A DNA stretch of 12,859 nt, from NCBI GenBank assembly GCA_900767685.1, contig CAAGAB010000278.1:1-12859 (forward strand). Direction: 5' to 3'. Positions 1 through 7,327 of the stretch are shown piece after piece (the stretch's first letter is position 1; every line of letters starts with the position of its first letter). The position numbers and the translations under genes were made by a program. The notes beneath the pieces are model-generated. The model did no database searches, was not told the DNA's origin, and saw only the letters and a program-made list of their open reading frames with translations. Origin of the DNA: an uncultured Coprococcus sp. GTDB taxonomy: Bacteria > Bacillota_A > Clostridia > Lachnospirales > Lachnospiraceae.

Positions 1-1
1 C

Positions 2-103
2 AAGATGGAGGTCCTCTACCGCAAGATCCAGGACGAGAACACAGAGAAGCTGGTGGAGAAGCAGCTTGCGGAGGTAATGGAATATGACAGACAGGAATTA
101 TAG
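2..103 (+). CDS. sufD: C-terminal fragment of probable SufD (SUF scaffold), 5' end outside window
   Basis: An open frame enters from the left edge and stops at TAG 101-103, giving a 33-residue tail rich in Glu, Lys and Gln, with no recognisable catalytic motif. It overlaps the start of sufS by 20 bases, which indicates translational coupling in one operon. In Firmicutes the gene just before sufS is usually sufD, a member of the SufB/SufD scaffold family that builds Fe-S clusters in the cytoplasm. The identification therefore rests on gene order rather than on the fragment itself. The tail could belong to another SUF component, and the upstream sequence would settle this. Confidence 0.55.
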   Translation, partial: KMEVLYRKIQDENTEKLVEKQLAEVMEYDRQEL

Positions 104-1301
104 AGAGGATTTTCCTCTGCTTAGGAATAATGATACAGCTTATATAGATAATGCAGCCACAGCGCAGAAGCCGCAGGTGGTCATAGATGCTGAGAGAGAA
201 TTCTACGAGAAGACCAATGCGAATCCCTTGAGGGGCTTCTACCCACTCAGCCTTGAGGCGACAGAGTGTTATGAGAGTGCCAGAAAGGTTGTGAGGGATT
301 TCATCCATGCGGATTCTGAGAAGGAAATAATCTTCACAAGGAACACCACGGAGAGCCTTAACCTTGTGGCATACAGCTACGCACTGAACAACCTGAAAGC
401 CGGCGACGAGATAGCGGTCACCATCATGGAGCACCACAGCAATATGCTTCCATGGCAGATGGCAGCCAGAGTCACAGGTGCGACTCTCAGATATCTCGAC
501 TGCGAGAAGGATGGAACGCTGACTGACGAGACCATCAATGCAGGGATCAATGAGCACACGAAGCTGCTTGCCGTCGGACATGTGTCCAATGTCCTTGGAT
601 GTGTGAATCCGGTCAGAAAGATGGCTGACAGGGCGCACAGCTTTGGCGCGGTTGTCGTTGTCGACGGCGCACAGAGCACACCACATATGGCTATAGATGT
701 GCATGAGCTGGGTGCAGATTTCTTCGCATTTTCAGGTCATAAGCTGATGGGCCCTATGGGAATAGGCGTGTTGTACGGAAGACAGGAGCTGCTTGACGCC
801 ATGCCTCCATTCATGTCAGGCGGCGAGATGATAGATTCAGTTTCAAGAGATGGCGCTGTATACGCGGAATTGCCTCACAAGTTCGAGGCCGGTACGGTAA
901 ATGCGGCAGGTGCTGTGGGACTTGCGGCTGCGATAGGATACATCAAAGAGGTTGGATTTGACTATATAGAAAAGAGAGAGCTGGAGCTTACCACCCGTGC
1001 AATGAAGGGACTTTTGAAAATACCTCATGTGCATGTGATCGGTTCGGACAAGCCGGAGAATCACACCGGAATAGTGGCATTCACAATAGACAATGTGCAT
1101 CCGCATGATGTCAGCGAGATCATGGCAGCGGATGGAATAGACGTGAGAGCAGGACATCACTGCGCACAGCCACTGCTCGTCCATCTTGGAGTGTACAACA
1201 CGACAAGGGCAAGCTTTATGTTCTACAATACAGATGAAGAGGTAGATGCATTTGTGGAGAGCGTCGCAAATGTGAGAAGGAGAATGGGATATGCAGAATA
1301 A
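84..1301 (+). CDS. sufS: Cysteine desulfurase SufS (PLP-dependent, group II)
   Basis: 405-residue class V aminotransferase-fold enzyme that removes sulfur from L-cysteine to give alanine and an enzyme-bound persulfide, feeding Fe-S cluster assembly. Visible landmarks are EHHSN near residue 117, the PLP-binding motif FSGHKLMGP with Lys220, and the active-site loop RAGHHCAQP with the persulfide-carrying Cys360. The RxGHHCAQP form and the length match SufS rather than IscS/NifS. ATG 84 is preceded by GGAGG at 70-74, 9 bases upstream. The gene overlaps the preceding frame by 20 bases and sufU by 11, so the three are probably cotranscribed. No break or missing catalytic residue is seen. Confidence 0.96.
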   Translation: MTDRNYREDFPLLRNNDTAYIDNAATAQKPQVVIDAEREFYEKTNANPLRGFYPLSLEATECYESARKVVRDFIHADSEKEIIFTRNTTESLNLVAYSYALNNLKAGDEIAVTIMEHHSNMLPWQMAARVTGATLRYLDCEKDGTLTDETINAGINEHTKLLAVGHVSNVLGCVNPVRKMADRAHSFGAVVVVDGAQSTPHMAIDVHELGADFFAFSGHKLMGPMGIGVLYGRQELLDAMPPFMSGGEMIDSVSRDGAVYAELPHKFEAGTVNAAGAVGLAAAIGYIKEVGFDYIEKRELELTTRAMKGLLKIPHVHVIGSDKPENHTGIVAFTIDNVHPHDVSEIMAADGIDVRAGHHCAQPLLVHLGVYNTTRASFMFYNTDEEVDAFVESVANVRRRMGYAE

Positions 1302-1731
1302 TATTCAGAACAGGAATTTTTATAATGAGATCCTCACAGAGCACAATATGCGTCCTGAATTCAAATATGATCTTCCGGCGGCAAATGTAGTTCTGGAGGG
1401 TGTTAATCCAAACTGCGGTGACGACATCTGGCTCAAGCTCAAGGTTGAGAACGGAGTCATCGAGGACGGCTCGTTCGTGGGAGACGGATGCGCCATATCG
1501 CAGGCTTCGGCAGATATAATGCTTGGAATGATCATAGGAAAGACCAAGGAGGAGGCTCTGGAACTTGGACAGCTCTTCCTTAAGATGATACAGGGCGAGG
1601 CGACAGATGAAGAGATAGATCAGCTTGAGGAGGCGTCTGCGCTCAAGGATATCGCACACATGCCGGCAAGAGTAAAATGTGCTGTTCTCGGATGGCACAC
1701 TCTTGAGGAGGCACTGAAGAATATATCATAA
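1291..1731 (+). CDS. sufU: SufU sulfurtransferase / Fe-S assembly protein
   Basis: 146-residue IscU-like protein of the SufU type. In Firmicutes SufU is a zinc protein that accepts persulfide sulfur from SufS and stimulates its activity. The expected zinc ligands are present: Cys42 and Asp44 in NPNCGDD, Cys67 in GDGCAIS, and Cys130 in VKCAVLGW. The roughly 20-residue insert between the second and third ligands that separates SufU from IscU is consistent with the 62-residue gap seen here. ATG 1291 lies inside the end of sufS, 11 bases overlapping, after a GAAGGAGA ribosome site. The stop codon sits in the left arm of the operon terminator. Confidence 0.95.
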   Translation: MQNNIQNRNFYNEILTEHNMRPEFKYDLPAANVVLEGVNPNCGDDIWLKLKVENGVIEDGSFVGDGCAISQASADIMLGMIIGKTKEEALELGQLFLKMIQGEATDEEIDQLEEASALKDIAHMPARVKCAVLGWHTLEEALKNIS

Positions 1732-1760
1732 GGGGGATTCCTTATGATATATTCTTTATC
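1719..1760 (+). terminator. Rho-independent terminator of the suf operon, overlapping the sufU stop
   Basis: Arms 1719-1733 and 1740-1754 form a perfect 15-bp inverted repeat with a 6-base loop, followed by TTTAT. The stem is A/T-rich except for its GG/CC top. The sufU stop codon TAA (1729-1731) is within the left arm, so a terminating ribosome would cover the hairpin. Confidence 0.8.
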
Positions 1761-1779
1761 TGCATCTTAGCTATAGCTA

Positions 1780-1788
1780 TGATATAAT
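1780..1788 (+). promoter_or_regulatory. Extended -10 promoter for the KdpDE-like pair
   Basis: TGATATAAT is a perfect TGn-TATAAT extended -10. No good -35 lies at the usual distance, which extended -10 promoters tolerate. Transcription would begin near 1795, leaving a leader of about 100 bases that contains the hairpin at 1805-1868. Confidence 0.55.
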
Positions 1789-1884
1789 CCAAAAGTGAAT
1801 GTGTGAAAGCGGGCGCCGCTGGTAGGATCTATGTCGTTTGTGACATGGGGTGTACTGGTGGCGCTTTCTTTAAAATAATCCAAA
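1784..1884. repeat. Long imperfect hairpin (1805-1868) bracketed by a 10-bp direct repeat
   Basis: The 7-bp arms 1805-1811 and 1862-1868 pair perfectly. After a 4-base bulge, 1816-1824 pairs with 1853-1861, including G-U pairs, and an inner stem ATGTC/GACAT (1831-1835, 1842-1846) closes a 6-base loop. The 10-mer ATAATCCAAA occurs at 1784-1793 and again at 1875-1884, on either side. This could be a structured mRNA leader, or a small palindromic insertion whose target site was duplicated. It lies between the promoter and the kinase start. I recognise no riboswitch class here. Confidence 0.5.
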
Positions 1885-1897
1885 GGGATTGATGCAT

Positions 1898-3010
1898 ATG
1901 AAAAAAATAAATATACAAAAAAGCATAAATAATACGGAATGTAAATGTAAGGATATTATAAAAAATGTGCTGTTGATGCTGGTGATGATAGCCATAGGGG
2001 TTGGACTGTGTCTGATAATAAAGACAACATTTACCACAGACATCCTGATACCGGCCGTTATGGTGTTTTCGGTTTTTTTGATATCTGTGTTCACTGACGG
2101 GTATGTATATGGAATACTGGCATCTATAGTCAGCGTGATAATAGTGAATTTTGCATTTACATTTCCGTATTTCAAGATAGATTTTCTTATACCTGAAAAC
2201 ATCACATCGGGGATAATCATGATAGCCATAGCGTTTATCACCTGTGGATTTACAAGCAAGATAAAGTATCAGGAAATGATCAAGAAGGAAAGCGAGATGG
2301 AGAAAATGAGGGCGAACCTGCTGCGGGCAGTGTCGCATGATTTTAGAACTCCTCTCACTACCATTTATGGGGCCAGCTCGGCACTCATAGAGAGTGGCAG
2401 CGAGTTTACGGATGAGCAGAAGGAGAAGATGCTCAGGGGGATACAACAGGATTCCCAGTGGCTTTACCGTATGGTTGAGAACCTGCTGTCCATCACCAGA
2501 CTGGATGGCGATATTAAACTAATAAAGACGCCCATAGCACTGGATGAACTCATAGATTCTGTGCTTATCAAATTTGCAAAGAGATATCCTGATCAGGAGG
2601 TAGAAGTCGATCTGCCTGATGAGCTGGTCATCATACCAATGGATGCAATTCTCATAGAACAGGTTATCATCAATATCCTCGAGAATGCAGTACAGCATGC
2701 GGAGGGAATGAAGAAGCTGGCATTGAATGTGAAATGCGATGGCGACAGGGTTGTGTTTGAGGTACAGGACGATGGCGATGGAATACCGGAGGATAGGCTG
2801 AAACACCTGTTTGATGGCAGCCTCTTAGGAGACAGCTCCGATGAGGCGTCCGTGGACTGCAGGCAGAGAAGAAATGCCGGAATAGGTCTGTCGGTATGTG
2901 CGACCATCATAAAAGCACATGGCGGAGATATAAGTGCATACAATTCCGTGGAAGGCGGTGCAGTATTCAGATTTACACTGAAGATAGAGGAGGTTGCAGA
3001 TGAGCAATAA
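1898..3010 (+). CDS. Short KdpD-like sensor histidine kinase
   Basis: 370-residue membrane kinase. Four hydrophobic segments (about residues 24-45, 52-70, 73-90, 105-122) resemble the KdpD transmembrane domain (DUF4118). They are followed by a HisKA box SHDFRTPL with phospho-acceptor His147, an N-box IINILENAVQHAE, a G1 box DDGDGIPE and a G2 box NAGIGLSV. Full-length KdpD is about 900 residues, with an N-terminal KdpD domain and a Usp domain; both are absent here. The likely start is ATG 1898, about 10 bases after AAAGGG (1882-1887). ATG 1892 and TTG 1889 are in frame but sit too close to that site. The gene overlaps the regulator by 11 bases. No kdpFABC is visible, so the signal may not be potassium. 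Confidence 0.88.
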   Translation: MKKINIQKSINNTECKCKDIIKNVLLMLVMIAIGVGLCLIIKTTFTTDILIPAVMVFSVFLISVFTDGYVYGILASIVSVIIVNFAFTFPYFKIDFLIPENITSGIIMIAIAFITCGFTSKIKYQEMIKKESEMEKMRANLLRAVSHDFRTPLTTIYGASSALIESGSEFTDEQKEKMLRGIQQDSQWLYRMVENLLSITRLDGDIKLIKTPIALDELIDSVLIKFAKRYPDQEVEVDLPDELVIIPMDAILIEQVIINILENAVQHAEGMKKLALNVKCDGDRVVFEVQDDGDGIPEDRLKHLFDGSLLGDSSDEASVDCRQRRNAGIGLSVCATIIKAHGGDISAYNSVEGGAVFRFTLKIEEVADEQ

Positions 3011-3710
3011 CAAGTACAAGGTTCTTATAATAGAAGATGAGGAAAATATTAACAATCTGTTGGACACGCTGATGCAGGCAAATGGTTATCAGACGATCAT
3101 AGCCACCTCCTGCGGAAGCGGTCTTATGATGTATGCGTCACACAGACCAGATATAGTTATACTTGATCTGGGACTTCCAGACAAGGATGGTCTATCTTTT
3201 CTCACAGAGATAAGAAAGACGGATTTTACGCCTGTCATAGTCCTTTCGGCGAGGTCGGATGAGAAGGACAAGGTGGAGGCTCTCAATCTTGGCGCAAATG
3301 ATTATGTGACGAAACCATTTGGCTCGGAAGAATTGGTGGCGAGGGTCAGGTCAGCACTCCGCACAGCACTTTACCAGGCACATGACAGTGAGCTTCCGAC
3401 AGGCAGGTTTCAGTCGGGAGATCTGCTCATCGATTATGAGGCAAGACGGGTGTTCATAGGCAGTGATGAGATAAAACTCACACAGACTGAGTACAACATC
3501 GTGGATCTTCTTTCGAGACATCCGGGAAAGATGCTTACATACAGTTTTATCGTGAAGGAGGTATGGGGCTACAATGATACCGGAAGTACCAAGAGACTTC
3601 AGGTCAATATGGCGAATATCAGAAAGAAGTTCGGAGTGAAACCGGGTAAGAAGAGTTACATCATAAATGAGCTGGGAGTCGGTTACAGGATGTGTGACGA
3701 CAGTGAGTGA
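3000..3710 (+). CDS. KdpE-like OmpR-family response regulator
   Basis: 236-residue DNA-binding regulator and partner of the preceding kinase. The receiver domain (about 5-118) shows the acidic pair in IIEDEE, the phospho-acceptor Asp56 in ILDLGLPD, the conserved Thr/Ser position in VLSARSD and Lys in VTKPFG. The C-terminal winged helix (about 135-235) has LTQTEYNIVDLL and ends in GVGYRM, typical of OmpR/KdpE. ATG 3000 is chosen because GAGGAGG (2987-2993) lies 6 bases upstream; an in-frame TTG at 2994 would overlap that site. Sequence style is KdpE-like, but the target genes are unknown. The nearest candidates are the secreted-protein genes just downstream. Confidence 0.92.
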   Translation: MSNNKYKVLIIEDEENINNLLDTLMQANGYQTIIATSCGSGLMMYASHRPDIVILDLGLPDKDGLSFLTEIRKTDFTPVIVLSARSDEKDKVEALNLGANDYVTKPFGSEELVARVRSALRTALYQAHDSELPTGRFQSGDLLIDYEARRVFIGSDEIKLTQTEYNIVDLLSRHPGKMLTYSFIVKEVWGYNDTGSTKRLQVNMANIRKKFGVKPGKKSYIINELGVGYRMCDDSE

Positions 3711-3743
3711 GAAAAGTCTTATCATAACTTCGTGTAATTTACA

Positions 3744-3773
3744 TTGTGGATACATGTAGAGAAGTGCTATAAT
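3744..3773 (+). promoter_or_regulatory. Sigma-A-like promoter of the FN3 secreted-protein gene
   Basis: TTGTGG (3744-3749) and TATAAT (3768-3773) are separated by 18 bases, and TGC before the -10 makes it an extended -10. A 9-bp inverted repeat, TAATTTACA (3735-3743) and TGTAAATTA (3793-3801), flanks the promoter. It could be a regulator site or a leader hairpin that sequesters the region before the ribosome site AGAGGAGG (3801-3808). Confidence 0.65.
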
Positions 3774-3817
3774 TCAATATGTAGTATTTAATTGTAAATT
3801 AGAGGAGGAGATAAGAG

Positions 3818-4444
3818 ATGAAAAAGTTTACGAAAAAATTTATTGTACTGCTTGTTGCATTTTCTATGCTGATGGCAGGCGCATTTGCATCTGGAGGATC
3901 GGAAGTTCAGGCTGCTGTGGCAACTCCAGCAAAGGTTGCAGTGAAAAGCGCCAGAGCTGACAGTTCACACAAGAAGGTAATTGTATCGTGGAAAGGCGTA
4001 AAATACGCGACTGGTTATCAAATTTCGTACAGAAAAACAAATTCATCGGTGTGTAAGACGATTGCGGTTCGTGGCACCACAACCAAGACATTTGCGGTTG
4101 ATACCAATCAGGCGGGATGCAGGCTCAAGGTAAGGGCGTTCAGACAGATAAAGGTTAAGGGAAAAGTAAGAACTTACTATGGAAAATGGTCAGACGTAAA
4201 GACTGTGAATAAGAAGTACATACCACCTAGAACGAACACTAACTCTGGTGGAAAAACGAATTCCAGCTCAGGTGGAAATTCACAGAGTTCCGGTGGTACT
4301 GCTGCAGGCAGTCAGGTCTGGATACCTAAGTCAGGCAAAAAGTATCACAGCACACCATCGTGCAGCGGAATGAAGAACCCGACAAAGGTGTCAAAGAGTT
4401 ATGCGGTCAGTGTTGGATATACGCCGTGTAAGAAATGTTATTAA
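3818..4444 (+). CDS. Secreted FN3-domain protein with C-terminal His/Cys cluster
   Basis: 208-residue exported protein. Residues 1-32 are a signal peptide (Lys-rich start, hydrophobic core, cleavage near VQA). Residues about 36-128 resemble a fibronectin type III domain, with VIVSWKGVKYATGYQISYR. A Ser/Gly/Asn-rich linker spans about 135-165. The last 44 residues form a small module with His177, Cys182 and a final CxxC (Cys204, Cys207), in the pattern YHxxxxC...GYTPCKKC. That module is common at the C-termini of secreted or nuclease-linked proteins and probably binds a metal or forms disulfides. No enzyme domain is seen, so the role may be adhesion or cell-wall binding. Start ATG 3818 follows AGAGGAGG by 9 bases. 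It is transcribed from its own promoter and ends at a terminator. Confidence 0.85.
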   Translation: MKKFTKKFIVLLVAFSMLMAGAFASGGSEVQAAVATPAKVAVKSARADSSHKKVIVSWKGVKYATGYQISYRKTNSSVCKTIAVRGTTTKTFAVDTNQAGCRLKVRAFRQIKVKGKVRTYYGKWSDVKTVNKKYIPPRTNTNSGGKTNSSSGGNSQSSGGTAAGSQVWIPKSGKKYHSTPSCSGMKNPTKVSKSYAVSVGYTPCKKCY

Positions 4445-4474
4445 AAATGTTATTAAATAAGAAAATATATAATC

Positions 4475-4524
4475 AAAAAGAGCCGTGGAGAGCGATATCA
4501 GCTATGTTATCTACGGCTCTTTTT
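4475..4524 (+). terminator. Rho-independent terminator after the FN3 protein gene
   Basis: Arms 4475-4486 and 4513-4524 form a 12-bp perfect stem. The A-run before the stem and T-run after it (TTTTT) mean it could work in both directions. Further pairing continues inward (GGA with TCT). The loop contains a GATATC palindrome. Confidence 0.88.
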
Positions 4525-4573
4525 GCTGTCAGTGTTCCATATATTTCATAAAAAAGTTCGTGGAGTTGCCAGA

Positions 4574-4601
4574 TTGACAAACTATAGCGGCATTTTATAA
4601 T
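4574..4601 (+). promoter_or_regulatory. Consensus sigma-A promoter of the Big_2 protein gene
   Basis: TTGACA (4574-4579) and TATAAT (4596-4601) are both perfect hexamers, 16 bases apart. The transcript would start near 4608, leaving a leader of about 67 bases before ATG 4675. This argues against any start upstream of 4608. Confidence 0.85.
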
Positions 4602-4674
4602 TAAAATGTGTTATCTTACGTCACATGCACACATAAAATGGAAGGGAACATTACAGCGAAAAAGGAGAAAAATT

Positions 4675-7149
4675 ATGAAAAGAAACAAAGGGGTAATGAC
4701 ATTTGTGGCAGTCATACTTGCGTTTGCACTGGTATTTTCAAATATCAGCATTTCGGCAGATGCGGCTACATCCACAGTCAAGAGTATTACAGTTAAAAAT
4801 CTGCCGGGCGGTACACTAACGCTTAAGGCAGGCAAGACATTTGTGTTGAAGACAAATGTGTCGGCGGGAGCACTTAAGTTTTCAACAAGCAACAGCAGGA
4901 TAGTTACGGTTGCTTCAGGCGGAAAGCTGAAGGCAGTAAAGAATGGAAAGGCCGATATCACTGTTTCTTTGAAGTCCAATTCAAAGATAAAGAAGACAAT
5001 CAAAGTCACGGTGGGACAGCCTGTTACAGGAGTGAAGCTGTCTAAGAGAACACTCACTTTGGGAAAGGGAAAGTCGGCTGTGCTCAGAGCGGCAGTTCAG
5101 ACATCAAAGGCAAGCAATAAGAAGCTTATATGGAAGAGCAGCAATTCCAAGATTGTCAAGGTGACTTCGTCTGGAAAGATCATTGCACTTAAAGGTGGAT
5201 CGGCGGTTGTCACAGCGATAGCAGCGGACGGTTCAGGCAAAAAAGACAGCTGTAAGATAACAGTCAAGGCCCCTGTGACATCTGTAAAATTCAGCAAGAG
5301 CAGCGGAAAAATATATATTGGCTCAACATACGATCTGAAGGCTGTTGTGAAGCCTGCGGATGCAACAAACAAGAAATGTGTGTGGAGTTCGTCGAATGAG
5401 AAAGTAGCCATGGTATCTTCGGCAGGAAGAGTTGTGGCGGTTGCTGCAGGATCAGCGGTGATAACAGCAAAGGCGACAGATGGTTCTGGGAAGAAGGCAT
5501 CATTTAAGGTCACTGTGGCAAAGCGTGTGACGATCGCCTCTGCAAGTATGCCGAATCAGCAGACTGTTAAGCTCATACTGTCGGCTGCACAGAAATTAAA
5601 AACAACTGACTTTGTGGTTAAGTCAAGTAAAGTGTTAAACGGTGCATACAGTTACAATATGCCAATCGACAAGGTTACGACAAAAGACCATAAGACATAT
5701 ACCATCGTATGCAACAAGGCATATCGTGCGGATGATGGAGAGAGAGTATGCGTATGGGTAAGCAATCTGGCTGGAACAGGCAAAGCAAAAATAGAGACTT
5801 GTTATACAGGAGACAGATACAGGCAGACGGATTATGTTTCATATATGTTTGAAAAAGATGCAGTAGTGAATGAACATCTTTCTGTAGAGTGTGAGGGATA
5901 CAGCAGCATTACAGTAAAGGATCTCCCTGCTGGTATCGTGTGTTACCGTGAGAAAAAAGGAAAAAATAACATTCTGTTTAAGGGATCTCCAAAGTATGCA
6001 GGCACAAAGACATCGACCATCACATTCAAGGATGAGCTTGGCAATGTTTTGATCAAGAAAGTGACATGGAATATATATAGCAGCTCAGTCATCAGGGCAA
6101 GTTATACACCTCTTTACACTACTATTAATTCTGCCGTTCCATCGATTGTAATTTCCAGATATGTCTCCGATGTGGCAGGCGGTTCGGGACAGTATAACTA
6201 CAGTATTGTTGGTGAAAACCATGGCTTGAGCGTTGATTCCGAGGGTAAGGTATATGGTTATGCAACTAAGCCGGGAACGTATAACGTTAAAGTGAAGATA
6301 ACCGATGCAAATGATCCGGCAGTCAGTGGAACGGCTGTCTGTGAGATATATGTGGCAAAGCGCATTGAGATATCTGGATTTGTGAAGGATAAAAATGGAA
6401 AAGTTATAAAGGATGCATATGTCAAATTTGTCAACAAAGATAAGACAACACCTTATAAAAATTTATGGGATAGCTCGTTCACGGAGCTCGTGCAGAGAAG
6501 GTATTCTGTGGAGATCGTTCCGGGAACATACGATGTGATCATAACGGTTGGCTCTGATATTACATATGTATACTCAAGGAAATTTACGGAGACTACGGAA
6601 GGTGTTGATTTTGTGTCTGACGTAAGAACAGTGGAAATCAGGAGCAATAACAGCCAGTATTCTGCAGATGGAATAGGAAATTGGACGGATGACGTGGGAA
6701 ACGTCTATGGCGAAGATGACAAGCTGTATCTTCTTCCGGGAACATACAAACTTAAAGCAAATGGTGCCGGAAAGACAGGAACGATAACGGCGACAGTGAC
6801 GGATGAAACAACATATGTCACGGCGAATATAGGGAACAACACGGCTGATTTTGGCGACGGTACATATGTTGATGCGAAAAATGGTGTATATTATAAGTTT
6901 GTACCTAAAATTACCGGAACGTATTATTTCTATTCGATCACAGAGCACGCTGATCCATTTGGATTTCTGTATGGTGCAAATATGAAAAAATTGGCAAACT
7001 CATATTACAATCAGCATGGACTTACAAACAATGTGAATGATTTTTGTATGAACTATAACTGTGAGGCTGGAAAAACTTATTATGTGTGTGTGAAAAATGC
7101 AAACTGCAGAATATATGCGACAATGACCAATCCGGGACCAGCTAAATAA
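4675..7149 (+). CDS. Large secreted multidomain protein with Big_2 (BID_2) repeats
   Basis: 824-residue exported protein. The signal peptide is about residues 1-30 (cleavage near ADA). Three bacterial Ig-like group 2 domains follow at about 33-113, 116-202 and 205-290. The second and third share a DGSGKK motif (Asp185 and Asp269), 84 residues apart. The middle (290-560) has beta-rich segments without a named family, one resembling a putative-Ig/cadherin-like fold near 500-560. Residues about 562-640 resemble a carboxypeptidase-regulatory-like beta sandwich (ISGFVKDKNGKVIKDA). About 735-820 resembles a pre-peptidase C-terminal (PPC) domain, with GVYYKFVPKITGTYYFYS. No LPXTG, SLH or membrane anchor is seen, so it may be released or bound through Big_2. 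ATG 4675 follows AAAGGAG (4661-4667). The function is unknown; surface adhesion or matrix binding is an inference. Confidence 0.88.
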   Translation: MKRNKGVMTFVAVILAFALVFSNISISADAATSTVKSITVKNLPGGTLTLKAGKTFVLKTNVSAGALKFSTSNSRIVTVASGGKLKAVKNGKADITVSLKSNSKIKKTIKVTVGQPVTGVKLSKRTLTLGKGKSAVLRAAVQTSKASNKKLIWKSSNSKIVKVTSSGKIIALKGGSAVVTAIAADGSGKKDSCKITVKAPVTSVKFSKSSGKIYIGSTYDLKAVVKPADATNKKCVWSSSNEKVAMVSSAGRVVAVAAGSAVITAKATDGSGKKASFKVTVAKRVTIASASMPNQQTVKLILSAAQKLKTTDFVVKSSKVLNGAYSYNMPIDKVTTKDHKTYTIVCNKAYRADDGERVCVWVSNLAGTGKAKIETCYTGDRYRQTDYVSYMFEKDAVVNEHLSVECEGYSSITVKDLPAGIVCYREKKGKNNILFKGSPKYAGTKTSTITFKDELGNVLIKKVTWNIYSSSVIRASYTPLYTTINSAVPSIVISRYVSDVAGGSGQYNYSIVGENHGLSVDSEGKVYGYATKPGTYNVKVKITDANDPAVSGTAVCEIYVAKRIEISGFVKDKNGKVIKDAYVKFVNKDKTTPYKNLWDSSFTELVQRRYSVEIVPGTYDVIITVGSDITYVYSRKFTETTEGVDFVSDVRTVEIRSNNSQYSADGIGNWTDDVGNVYGEDDKLYLLPGTYKLKANGAGKTGTITATVTDETTYVTANIGNNTADFGDGTYVDAKNGVYYKFVPKITGTYYFYSITEHADPFGFLYGANMKKLANSYYNQHGLTNNVNDFCMNYNCEAGKTYYVCVKNANCRIYATMTNPGPAK

Positions 7150-7173
7150 CAGAAAATAGTGATCTTTTCGGGA

Positions 7174-7211
7174 GTCGGTGTACCGACGGCTGCGTATGGC
7201 TCGGGAAACCC
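7174..7211 (+). other. GC-rich structured intergenic stretch after the Big_2 gene
   Basis: GTCGG (7174-7178) and CCGAC (7183-7187) form a hairpin with a TGTA loop, flanked by two copies of CGGGA (7170-7174 and 7202-7206). GAAACCC (7205-7211) can pair with GGGTTTC (7255-7261). No T-run follows the small hairpin. It is markedly more GC-rich than the surrounding spacer. I match it to no known RNA family. Confidence 0.35.
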
Positions 7212-7260
7212 CATGATTGGTTGAATAATATTTTGGCAGTTTAAAATAGCTTTTGGGTTT

Positions 7261-7301
7261 CAATCCGCTATACTATAGAATATGGTATAGCGGATTGTTT
7301 T
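7261..7301 (+). terminator. Perfect 13-bp hairpin with T-run ahead of the nuclease genes
   Basis: Arms 7261-7273 and 7285-7297 are perfectly complementary with an 11-base loop, followed by TTTT (7298-7301). It is the best terminator candidate for the Big_2 gene, 112 bases after its stop. It is also only 27 bases before the ATG of the next gene, so if the promoter of that gene lies upstream, the hairpin is in its leader and could act as an attenuator. Confidence 0.65.
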
Positions 7302-7327
7302 GCAGTTATTTGCAATGGAGGTTTCAT

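Noticed and set aside
1889..1897. TTG 1889 and ATG 1892 as kinase starts
   Set aside because: They lie 1 and 4 bases after the AAAGGG ribosome site; ATG 1898 has the better spacing. ATG 1892 remains possible.
4606..4674. N-terminal extension of the Big_2 protein from 4606
   Set aside because: It would start at or before the predicted transcript start, lacks a ribosome site and would bury the signal peptide.
5097..5513. Minus-strand open frame opposite the Big_2 repeats
   Set aside because: It is a mirror of the repeated Big_2 coding sequence, with no ribosome site or recognisable protein.
7253..7327. N-terminal extension of the AAA/nuclease protein from TTG 7253
   Set aside because: It would translate through the perfect hairpin, has no ribosome site, and is not part of the conserved family start PVGIDDF.
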